From an uncultured SAR86 cluster bacterium (lineage in GTDB: Bacteria > Pseudomonadota > Gammaproteobacteria > Magnimaribacterales > Magnimaribacteraceae), in the NCBI GenBank assembly GCA_902618945.1, contig CACNCK010000001.1:1-64000 (forward strand): a stretch of DNA of 64,000 nt, written 5' to 3'. A program made the position numbers and the translations under genes. Below the pieces are notes generated by a model. It saw nothing but the letters and a program-made list of their open reading frames with translations, made no database searches and was not told where the DNA came from. Positions within the stretch are counted from its first letter, which is position 1. Each line of letters opens with the position of its first letter. Of the stretch, positions 8,355-15,425 are shown in pieces.

Positions 8355-11032
8355 TGCGCCTGATCCCAGTTATCTCCAATTCCAATATCTATTTCTAGTG
8401 GGACATCTAGATTTGCTGCTCCCATCATAGATTCCGTTACTAGACTTACGATCTTATCTATTTCATCTTTTGGAGTGTCTAATATTAGTTCATCATGAAC
8501 TTGAAGAATAAGTTTTGTCTCGCTTTTTTGTGTTTTTATAGCCTTATGCATATTTATCATGGCTATTTTCATTATGTCTGCAGCAGTTCCTTGCACGGGT
8601 GCATTTATAGCTGCCCGTTCTGAAGCTTGCCGTCGCATTGCATTGGTTGCATTAATATCTCTTAGGTAAAGTCTTCTACCAAACAATGTTTCTACATAAC
8701 CATTCTGACTGGCAAATTCTTTAGTTGATTCCATATATTTCTTAACATCTGGGTATTTTTCAAAGTACATCGCCATATATTCGGCGGCTAAATTTCTAGA
8801 AATACCTAGCTGTTTTCCTAGACCAAAAGCAGATATCCCATAGATTAAACCAAAATTAATTGCTTTAGCATTTCTGCGAAGATCTGATGTTACGTCTTTG
8901 ATACCGACATCGAATACTTCACTTGCGGTCTTGCTATGAACATCCTGCCCTTCTCGGAAGGCTTCTAGAAGTCCTTCATCTTTCGACATGTGAGCCATCA
9001 CACGAAGCTCTATTTGAGAATAGTCAGCTGATATAAACTTATTACCTTTTGAAGGTTCAAAGGCCTGCCTGATTCGCCTTCCATCTTCTGTTCTTATTGG
9101 AATATTTTGTAAATTAGGATCTGATGAAGATAATCTCCCAGTTGTAGTTACAGCTTGATGAAATGATGTATGCACTTTACCGGTGGATTGAGATACCTGA
9201 TTAGGTAGTTTATCGGTATAAGTCGATTTAAGTTTACTTAATGTTCTGTGTTCCAAGAGAACTTTGGGCAATTCATATTCCTCGGCAAGTTCAGCAAGCA
9301 CCTTTTCGTCTGTTGATGGTTGACCTCCGGGTGTTTTCTTTATGATTCTGTACTTTAATTTTTCAAAGAATATTTCTCTGAGTTGTTTAGTGGAGCCGAG
9401 ATTGAATTCCTCACCTGCTATTTGATAAGCCTTTTCTTCTAACTTCTTTATTCTACCTTCTAGGTCTTTAGATTGAGAGTTAAGAATCTTTGAATTTAAT
9501 ATAGCGCCGTTTTGTTCCATTTCGGATAATACTTCTATCAAGGGAATCTCTATTTCATCATTGAGTTTATTCAGAGAGGCCTCGCCTTCTAATCTAGGAT
9601 TTAATTCTTCGTAAAGTCGCAGTGTTATATCTGCATCCTCTGCCGCATAATTTGTAGCTGCCTCAATAGGGACCTTATCGAAGGTAATTTGCTTTACACC
9701 TTTACCAGCTACATCTTCAAAAGTAGAGGTTTTATAATTTAGATAATAGGAAGACAAAGCATCTAGATTGTGCCTCGTCGCTGAAGCATCCAAAACATAG
9801 CTCATCATCATGGTGTCATTTTTTATCGAAGCAATATCAACTCCATACTTTGCTAAAACATTCTTATCAAACTTTATATTTTGACCTATGATCTTATTTG
9901 AAGAACTTTCAAGAAGAGGTCTTAACTCTTTAAGAACAATATCCAAAGCTAGTTGATCTACTGAATCATCATCATGATTTAGTGGAATATAGTAAGCTTC
10001 ACCTGCTTGATAACTTAAAGATATGCCAACTAACTCAGTATCCATATAGTCTAACCCAGTTGTTTCTGTATCAAGAGCAATGGTTTTAGCCTTCGAAGCT
10101 TTTTTTATTAATTCTTTTAAGGATTTCTCAGTTGAGATACAAATATATGAAGAATTGACTTCTGTTTTAACGATTTTTTCAGGGACTTCTTGTAGCCAAG
10201 AATTAAATTCTAACTCTTTATAAACTTCAGAAAGTTGTTCTGCATCGGATTCTGAAACTGCTAGATCTTCTATAGTTATTTCTAAAGGAACATCTGTTTT
10301 TATTTTTACTAACTCGTGAGCCAGATCAAGGGTCTCTATAGAAGACCTAAGATTCTCTCCAACTTTACCGCCTATAGATTCAGCATTCTTTTTTATACCT
10401 TCAATATTCTTATATTCATTAAGCCATTTAACCGCAGTTTTTGGTCCAACCTTATCAACTCCAGGAACGTTATCAGACTTATCCCCTATAAGTGCTAAGT
10501 AGTCAGTTATGAGCTCCGGTCCAACTCCAAATTTATTCATTACGCCATTTTCATCAAGCAACTCACCTGACATTGTGTTTACAACGCTCACATTGTCACA
10601 GACCAGTTGAGTCATATCTTTGTCACCGGTAGAAATCACAGTATTCAATTTTTTTTGTCTTGCTTGTTCGGCAAGTGTTCCAATAACATCATCAGCCTCT
10701 ACACCAGGAATCATAATAAGCTTTATGCCCATCAACGAAATGATGCGATGAATTGGTTCAATTTGTTGGACTAAATCCTCCGGCATAGGAGGCCTATTTG
10801 CTTTGTATTCAGAATACATGTCATGCCTAAAAGTTTTTCCTTTTGCATCAAATACCACAGCTAATGGACTATCAGGATGATCAATAAGCACTCTTTTTAT
10901 CATGCTTATAACGCCTTTAATCGCACCAGTAGGTTGATTTTTACTTGTCGTTAGAGGTGGCAGTGCGTGATAAGCTCGGTATAAATATGAAGAGCCGTCT
11001 ACAAGGATTATTGGATCTTTCTCTTCACTCAT
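8351..11032 (-). CDS. polA: DNA polymerase I
   Basis: An 893-residue three-domain enzyme. The N-terminal 5'-3' exonuclease (residues 1 to about 290) has LVDGSSYLYRAYHAL and EADDVIGTLA. The 3'-5' proofreading domain keeps Exo I DTETTGLD and Exo III YAAEDAD, so it should be active. The polymerase domain shows motif A (ADYSQIELRVMAH), motif B (RRNAKAINFGLIYG) and motif C (QVHDELI). It repairs gaps and removes Okazaki primers. It overlaps the FkbM-like gene by 8 bp upstream and dsbB by 4 bp downstream, so the three form one transcription unit. Length is usual for the family. Confidence 0.98.
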   Translation of the reverse strand: MSEEKDPIILVDGSSYLYRAYHALPPLTTSKNQPTGAIKGVISMIKRVLIDHPDSPLAVVFDAKGKTFRHDMYSEYKANRPPMPEDLVQQIEPIHRIISLMGIKLIMIPGVEADDVIGTLAEQARQKKLNTVISTGDKDMTQLVCDNVSVVNTMSGELLDENGVMNKFGVGPELITDYLALIGDKSDNVPGVDKVGPKTAVKWLNEYKNIEGIKKNAESIGGKVGENLRSSIETLDLAHELVKIKTDVPLEITIEDLAVSESDAEQLSEVYKELEFNSWLQEVPEKIVKTEVNSSYICISTEKSLKELIKKASKAKTIALDTETTGLDYMDTELVGISLSYQAGEAYYIPLNHDDDSVDQLALDIVLKELRPLLESSSNKIIGQNIKFDKNVLAKYGVDIASIKNDTMMMSYVLDASATRHNLDALSSYYLNYKTSTFEDVAGKGVKQITFDKVPIEAATNYAAEDADITLRLYEELNPRLEGEASLNKLNDEIEIPLIEVLSEMEQNGAILNSKILNSQSKDLEGRIKKLEEKAYQIAGEEFNLGSTKQLREIFFEKLKYRIIKKTPGGQPSTDEKVLAELAEEYELPKVLLEHRTLSKLKSTYTDKLPNQVSQSTGKVHTSFHQAVTTTGRLSSSDPNLQNIPIRTEDGRRIRQAFEPSKGNKFISADYSQIELRVMAHMSKDEGLLEAFREGQDVHSKTASEVFDVGIKDVTSDLRRNAKAINFGLIYGISAFGLGKQLGISRNLAAEYMAMYFEKYPDVKKYMESTKEFASQNGYVETLFGRRLYLRDINATNAMRRQASERAAINAPVQGTAADIMKIAMINMHKAIKTQKSETKLILQVHDELILDTPKDEIDKIVSLVTESMMGAANLDVPLEIDIGIGDNWDQAH

Positions 11033-11870
11033 TAGAATATTTTCTCAAGTAAAGTCTGTTTCTTCTTGAGCCCTTATTTCTCCAACTTAATTCTTCTTCA
11101 AGTCTCGCCATAGCAAGAATATTTTCTATCTTCTCAAGGTTTTCATCAAGATTGATGCCTTCCATTTCAACTAGGATACTATTAATTCCAGACAAAATAT
11201 TCGCAGCCCCTTCCAGTATTTCAAGTTCCTTGCCATCAACATCAAGTTTTATATGATTTGGGGAAGGAACTCCTTCAATTTGATTAAGATCGTCTAGTTT
11301 AATTGCGATTACAGATTGGAATCCATTGACGTCAAACTCTCCAAATTGATTCGAACTTGATCCGATACTATTGTGCGATGCACCTGCACTCGTATCTTTC
11401 ATGAATAGATTCAGTAAATTAGTTGTTTTACTTCCTGCAAAGCAAAGAGCTTGTATGTATTCATCTAATCCATTCAATCTTATATTGGCATTCAAAGTAG
11501 CATATGACTCTGCAGAGGGTTCTAGGGATAAGACTTTATTTTTTTTCTCTAAAGCGGCATAAAGACTGAAAACGCCTATATTAGCTCCTATGTCCCATAA
11601 AACTTCTTGATCTTTTAATGTAGTTCTAATCCACTCAAATGTTTCGGGCTCACTTCTATTGGATCCGGGATCTTGAGGCACTGATCCTGGTGAGTCAATT
11701 CTAAACTTCAGGACACCTCGATCGGTGATAATTTCTTGAGTCTCCTTAAACGACTCTACAAGTCTTGCATTGGTTTTTATTTTAGTTCTCTTGTTTGCGC
11801 CTAGTGTTAGGAGGGAGCTAAATTTCTTGACGATTTGTGATCTTGTTTTGCTGATATCAATTTCCTTTTT
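11025..11870 (-). CDS. FkbM-family SAM-dependent methyltransferase, start obscured by an apparent frameshift
   Basis: The C-terminal part is an FkbM methyltransferase: VLWDIGANIGVFSLYAA (SAM-binding motif I), LSLEPSAESYATLNANIRLN, HIKLDVDGKELEILEGA and a closing ILVEMEG. A GTG at 11681 is the first usual start codon. However, clearly coding sequence continues upstream in frame (GVLKFRIDSPGS, a typical FkbM lead-in) as far as a TAG at 11873-11871, with no ATG, GTG or TTG in it. An ATG at 11884 in the +1-offset frame would enter this frame by a -1 shift over the A5 run at 11866-11870, giving about 286 residues, a normal FkbM length. It may be a sequencing error, a recent mutation or a programmed slip. 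It probably O-methylates a sugar or lipid, substrate unknown. It overlaps polA by 8 bp. Confidence 0.7.
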   Translation of the reverse strand, partial: KKEIDISKTRSQIVKKFSSLLTLGANKRTKIKTNARLVESFKETQEIITDRGVLKFRIDSPGSVPQDPGSNRSEPETFEWIRTTLKDQEVLWDIGANIGVFSLYAALEKKNKVLSLEPSAESYATLNANIRLNGLDEYIQALCFAGSKTTNLLNLFMKDTSAGASHNSIGSSSNQFGEFDVNGFQSVIAIKLDDLNQIEGVPSPNHIKLDVDGKELEILEGAANILSGINSILVEMEGINLDENLEKIENILAMARLEEELSWRNKGSRRNRLYLRKYSNE

Positions 11871-11974
11871 CTAATTTTACCCATAAAGAAGTTAAAAAAA
11901 AAATTAAAAAAATTTGAACTTTAATAAATTTTTCATGTCTTAAAGATATTGGAATAATTAATCCTGACTTCCAT

Positions 11975-12011
11975 AAAGCTTCGAGCAACCCCAAATGTTC
12001 GGAGCTTTTTT
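11975..12011 (+). terminator. Strong intrinsic terminator reading rightward, without an upstream plus-strand gene
   Basis: Arms 11975-11987 and 11996-12008 pair over 13 positions (two G-U pairs) around the loop ACCCCAAA. Six T residues (12006-12011) follow on the plus strand. On the minus strand, where engB and the FkbM gene are read, the stem follows the engB stop at once but lacks a U-run. The orientation therefore fits a short plus-strand RNA from the region around 11885-11975, or else a bidirectional stem ending engB transcripts. Confidence 0.55.
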
Positions 12012-12609
12012 AATTCATCTCATCAATTTTTTCAAGGAGAAGGTTTATTCCTGTCTTCTTAGTTGCAGAAACTGGAATTATAAAATGTTTGGTTGATAAT
12101 TTATTTAACTCTTTAGTGGCTTTTGATACAGTCTGGGCAATCTGACTCTTTGATAATTTATCTGCTTTATTTAGTAATAAGATCATAGGAAGATCTTTAC
12201 TTTCGCACCAATCTATTAGATTTTCATCATCTTCTTTAAGTGGATGCCTTATATCCATTATGATGCATAGTGCACTGAGACATTGTCTGGTCATTAGATA
12301 TTTTTCTATTTCTTGACCCCAAGAAGCCCTCATTTTTTTTGATACTTTTGCATATCCGTAACCAGGTAAATCTATAATCTTAAATTCAGAGTTTGATTTG
12401 ATCTCAAAAACATTTATTGACTGAGTCCTGCCTGGTGTTTTACTAGTTTTTGCCAGTTTTTTATTATTGGTGAGTGCATTTAGTATGCTGGATTTCCCAC
12501 AATTAGACCGTCCACAAAATGCAATTTCGGACCCTTGATCTGCTGGAAGATCTTCAGTATTGGGATAACTACCAATGAATTTTGCGTTATTAAAATATGT
12601 CTTATCCAT
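12010..12609 (-). CDS. engB: Ribosome-biogenesis GTPase EngB/YihA (YsxC)
   Basis: A 199-residue TRAFAC GTPase needed for 50S subunit assembly. G1 is GRSNCGKSS at 33-41, G3 is DLPGYGYAKV, G4 is NKADK and G5 is SATKKTGI. EngB is essential in most bacteria, and length fits the usual 195-210. It is transcribed leftward, away from cytochrome c4, from the shared intergenic region 12610-12690. The gene it is commonly divergent from in Gammaproteobacteria is indeed a c4-type cytochrome followed by dsbA, so the neighbourhood supports the call. Its other neighbour is the terminator-like hairpin at 11975-12011. Confidence 0.96.
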   Translation of the reverse strand: MDKTYFNNAKFIGSYPNTEDLPADQGSEIAFCGRSNCGKSSILNALTNNKKLAKTSKTPGRTQSINVFEIKSNSEFKIIDLPGYGYAKVSKKMRASWGQEIEKYLMTRQCLSALCIIMDIRHPLKEDDENLIDWCESKDLPMILLLNKADKLSKSQIAQTVSKATKELNKLSTKHFIIPVSATKKTGINLLLEKIDEMN

Positions 12610-12646
12610 AGGGGTTTTTAATTTAGTATCGCCAGATTCCTTAGTA

Positions 12647-12663
12647 TATAATGTCGGCGCGCC
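12647..12663 (+). promoter_or_regulatory. Promoter -10 with GC-rich discriminator ahead of cytochrome c4
   Basis: TATAAT at 12647-12652 is followed at once by GTC and the palindrome GGCGCGCC (12656-12663), which is striking in this AT-rich sequence. A GC-rich stretch between the -10 box and the start point is the hallmark of promoters repressed by ppGpp/DksA in Gammaproteobacteria. The -35 region (TAGTAT at 17 bp) is poor. It lies 38 bp before the cytochrome start. Confidence 0.5.
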
Positions 12664-12690
12664 ACATCATATTTAAAGATAAATCCTTAG

Positions 12691-13287
12691 ATGAGATTAA
12701 AAAATTTAATAATTACAACTACAGCGATTATGCTCTTAGGAGCTGGAGACCCTAACGCTGGAAAGGATAAAGTCGCAGTCTGTGCAGGTTGTCATGGACT
12801 AGATGGTAATAGCCTTGTAGGTATCTGGCCTTCTTTGGCAGGGCAGAATCAAAATTATCTTTTGAAGCAGCTTAGATTAGTGAAGACAGGTGAAAGAGAA
12901 ATTGCTTCTATGATAGGACTGTTAGATAACCTAGACGATTCTGATCTTCAAGATATTGCCGCTTTTTATGAATCTAATGTTAATACGGTGGGTACGGTAG
13001 ATGAGGACAAAGTAGAGCTAGGAAGAAAATTATATTATGCAGGTAACCTTGAAAAGGGGGTCCCCGCGTGTTCAGCCTGTCATTCCCCTAAAGGTTTAGG
13101 AAATGGACCTGCTGCATACCCTTTACTAAGTGGGCAGCAGCCTGAATATGTTGCCAAGGCGTTAAAAGATTACAGATCAGGAGCAAGAATTAATCAAGAT
13201 CCTTCAAAAATTATGGCTGCGATTGCTTATAAATTAGATGATGATGAGATAGATGCATTATCTAGTTTTGTGCATGGTTTATACTAA
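12691..13287 (+). CDS. Diheme cytochrome c4
   Basis: A 198-residue periplasmic electron carrier of two similar cytochrome c domains. Heme-binding motifs are CAGCH at 31-35 and CSACH at 127-131. Candidate axial methionines are in ASMIGLL (domain 1) and SKIMAAIAY (domain 2). The N-terminus is a short signal peptide (LIITTTAIMLLGAG). In Gammaproteobacteria c4 passes electrons from bc1 to terminal oxidases such as cbb3. It is followed after 4 bp by the DsbA gene, the usual gammaproteobacterial order engB(divergent)-c4-dsbA. Disulfide and cytochrome maturation both act in the periplasm. Confidence 0.93.
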   Translation: MRLKNLIITTTAIMLLGAGDPNAGKDKVAVCAGCHGLDGNSLVGIWPSLAGQNQNYLLKQLRLVKTGEREIASMIGLLDNLDDSDLQDIAAFYESNVNTVGTVDEDKVELGRKLYYAGNLEKGVPACSACHSPKGLGNGPAAYPLLSGQQPEYVAKALKDYRSGARINQDPSKIMAAIAYKLDDDEIDALSSFVHGLY

Positions 13288-13291
13288 TAAA

Positions 13292-13942
13292 ATGTTTCGT
13301 AACCAGTTTCTTCTTTTTTCCCTCTTAATTGCTTTACTAAGTTGCTCTAATGATGATCAAACAACTTTCGAGTCTGGAAGTGGAGAGAGGTTTAAAGCAG
13401 GAGTGCACTATGAACTATTAGATAATCCTACAAAAGTTCGGGATCCATCCAAAATAGAAGTAACAGAAGTATTCTGGTTTGGATGTAATCATTGCTATGC
13501 TCTCGAGCCCTACATAGCAAGATGGAAAAGAGATATGCCTCTTGATGTAACTTTCATAAAATCTCCTGCCACTTGGAATGACATGTTGAAAACTCATGCA
13601 AGAATTTATTACACTGCTAAAGCTCTAGGCATTGAACAACAGTTTGTTCCAGCTGCCTTCAATACTATTCAGAATGAAGGAAGAATGCTTACAGGTAATA
13701 CTGAGCTTGAGTATTATTTTAGAGGATTCGACGTGGAGAAGGATCGCTACAAAGCAGTTTCTACCTCTTTTGGGGTGAGGAATGCGGTTGATCAGGCAGA
13801 TAAAAAAATGAAAGATTGGAAGGTAACTGGAGTGCCGTCACTAGTAGTAAATGGAAAGTATAAAGTTGCTGCATCTAGGTCTGTTCGCACGGATGAGTTG
13901 TTTGATGTTGTAGATTTTCTCATCGAAAAGGAAAGAAATTAA
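13292..13942 (+). CDS. dsbA: Thiol:disulfide interchange protein DsbA, predicted lipoprotein
   Basis: A 216-residue thioredoxin-fold oxidase. I place the start at ATG 13292, four bases after the cytochrome stop. An upstream in-frame ATG at 13253 would add 13 residues inside the cytochrome gene and spoil the signal peptide. Residues 1-18 end in the lipobox LLSC (Cys18), so the protein should be membrane-tethered rather than soluble as in E. coli. The active site is C65-N-H-C68 (E. coli has CPHC), and the cis-proline loop is TGVPSLVV. It introduces disulfides into periplasmic proteins and is reoxidised by DsbB (7833-8354). The Asn in place of Pro should alter its redox potential. Confidence 0.93.
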   Translation: MFRNQFLLFSLLIALLSCSNDDQTTFESGSGERFKAGVHYELLDNPTKVRDPSKIEVTEVFWFGCNHCYALEPYIARWKRDMPLDVTFIKSPATWNDMLKTHARIYYTAKALGIEQQFVPAAFNTIQNEGRMLTGNTELEYYFRGFDVEKDRYKAVSTSFGVRNAVDQADKKMKDWKVTGVPSLVVNGKYKVAASRSVRTDELFDVVDFLIEKERN

Positions 13943-13959
13943 AATCTCTCCCTCTGAAA

Positions 13960-14781
13960 TTGAACAAATTCCCTATCTCTCCGCTCTTTATTCCTGCCAA
14001 CAAACTTGATTGGATTGACAAAACCTTTCAAAAAGGTGCTGATAGCATCATAGTTGATCTAGAGGATTCCATATCAGAAAATGAAAAAGATCAGGCAAGG
14101 GAAGATCTATATTCTCATCTTAAAAAAAATTGTCATATCGGCGAATTAATAATAAGAGTTAACCCAGTTGATGATAAGTTTGGTCAAGAGGATATAAAAT
14201 TACTTTCAAGCACTGATCTTTCAGTGAGTGCCTTTATGCTTCCAAAAATTGAAGACTGCTCTTTGCTAGACAATCTGCCTGAGATCAACATTATTGCATT
14301 ATTAGAAACCCCAAATGCAATAAATAATATCTCTCTAATAGCTAAAGATAAAAAAGTTAAAGGTTTGGCATTAGGTGGTGCTGATCTTAGTGCTAGCCTG
14401 GGTTCTACTATGGACTGGGACTCTCTTTTGCATGCAAGATCAAAAATAGTATTAGAATCAGCAATCAATAACCTATTTTCCATTGACAGTCCATTTATGG
14501 ATATTGATAACCTGGATAAGTTGCAGGAAGAAAGCAAAAAATCCAAAGCACTAGGCTTTAATGGAAAAGCAGCCATACACCCCAATCAACTTGATGTTAT
14601 CAAGAGTTCTTTTCTACCGGATGAGAGAGAAATATATGAGGCTAAGGAAATCATAAAAGCTTTTAAAAAATCTTCATCTGCTGTCATGGCTTTTAATGGC
14701 AGGATGATTGATCAACCTATAATATTGTCTATGGAAAAAAGATTAAGACTTGTAGGCATTGATCCAAAGAATATAGACTAA
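13960..14781 (+). CDS. HpcH/HpaI aldolase - citrate lyase beta-like (CitE-like) acyl-CoA lyase
   Basis: A 273-residue TIM-barrel enzyme of the CitE / malyl-CoA lyase group. Markers are LFIPANKLDWIDK, then KGADSIIVDLEDSI (metal-binding acidic residues), LIIRVNP, ALLETPNAI (substrate/metal Glu), LALGGADLSASLG and NGKAAIHPNQL, all standard for the family. It starts with TTG at 13960, and an upstream CTG is possible. No citrate lyase alpha or gamma partners are present, so it is a stand-alone lyase such as a citramalyl-, malyl- or methylmalyl-CoA lyase. The MaoC hydratase starts 7 bp later, a pairing that suggests successive hydration and cleavage of a branched acyl-CoA. Confidence 0.82.
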   Translation: MNKFPISPLFIPANKLDWIDKTFQKGADSIIVDLEDSISENEKDQAREDLYSHLKKNCHIGELIIRVNPVDDKFGQEDIKLLSSTDLSVSAFMLPKIEDCSLLDNLPEINIIALLETPNAINNISLIAKDKKVKGLALGGADLSASLGSTMDWDSLLHARSKIVLESAINNLFSIDSPFMDIDNLDKLQEESKKSKALGFNGKAAIHPNQLDVIKSSFLPDEREIYEAKEIIKAFKKSSSAVMAFNGRMIDQPIILSMEKRLRLVGIDPKNID

Positions 14782-14788
14782 AAATATT

Positions 14789-15307
14789 ATGGTAAAAAAA
14801 ATGAAGGAAATATCACCAGGCCGCTATAGGGAATCGTTTGGTAGATATTATGAAGAATTTGTTGTTGGAGATATCTATGAGCATAGACCCGGTAGAACAA
14901 TTACCCAATCAGATAATATTTGGTTTACTCTTTTAACAATGAATCAACATCCTTTACACATTGATGATGAGTATGGAAAGGGTACAGAGTTTGGCAAGAC
15001 CTTGGTAGTTAGCCCTTTTACAGTTGCTTTGATGGTAGGAATGAGCGTGAGTGATGTCAGTCAAAAAACAGTAGCTAACTTGGGCTGGACAGATATTAAA
15101 ATGACTCATCCCCTTTATGTGGGCGATACCCTTTATGCAGAATCTGAAGTTATTGAAAAAAGAGAGTCTAAATCAAGACCAGATGAAGGAATAGTTACTG
15201 TCAAAACAATTGGTAAGAACCAAGATGGAGTCGAAGTTGCTTCATTCATAAGATCAGCCCTTATTCCAAAAGATGGAAAAGCAGTTGAAGACAAAATTGA
15301 CTACTAA
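14789..15307 (+). CDS. MaoC-like (R)-specific enoyl-CoA hydratase, mesaconyl-CoA hydratase-like
   Basis: A 172-residue hot-dog-fold hydratase. It shows DNIWFTLLTMNQHPLHID, the MaoC active-site Asp-x5-His type pattern in which D and H activate water, then GTLVVSPFTVAL-like FGKTLVVSPF and THPLYVGDTLYAESEV. Length and the tail (IRSALIPKDG) fit the mesaconyl/methylfumaryl-CoA hydratase branch rather than PhaJ. It lies 7 bp downstream of the CitE-like lyase and is followed by a stem-loop (15317-15345), so the pair is probably one short operon. The likely role is reversible hydration of a C4-C5 unsaturated dicarboxyl-CoA before lyase cleavage. The exact substrate is inferred. Confidence 0.78.
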   Translation: MVKKMKEISPGRYRESFGRYYEEFVVGDIYEHRPGRTITQSDNIWFTLLTMNQHPLHIDDEYGKGTEFGKTLVVSPFTVALMVGMSVSDVSQKTVANLGWTDIKMTHPLYVGDTLYAESEVIEKRESKSRPDEGIVTVKTIGKNQDGVEVASFIRSALIPKDGKAVEDKIDY

Positions 15308-15316
15308 ATTTATATT

Positions 15317-15345
15317 GAAAGACTCTCATGTCTTTCTCAATTTTT
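15317..15345 (+). terminator. Probable intrinsic terminator after the CitE-MaoC pair
   Basis: Seven-bp arms GAAAGAC (15317-15323) and GTCTTTC (15330-15336) enclose a six-base loop. A T-rich tract with five T (15341-15345) follows four bases later. The U-run is interrupted, so efficiency may be modest. It separates the hydratase gene from the carotenoid oxygenase gene. Confidence 0.5.
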
Positions 15346-15370
15346 GCGGAAATTTATAAAAAGAATTCCC

Positions 15371-15399
15371 TATAATAAAGTACTTTTTTTTGCTATAAC
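15371..15399 (+). promoter_or_regulatory. Probable promoter of the carotenoid oxygenase operon
   Basis: Two -10-like elements lie between the terminator and the gene: TATAAT at 15371-15376 and an extended -10 TGCTATAAC at 15391-15399. The latter leaves about 26 bases to the ATG, enough for the GGGG-type ribosome site at 15415-15418. No clear -35 is visible. The extended -10 is the better candidate. Confidence 0.4.
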
Positions 15400-15425
15400 T
15401 ATCTTCAACTTACAGGGGAAAAGTT

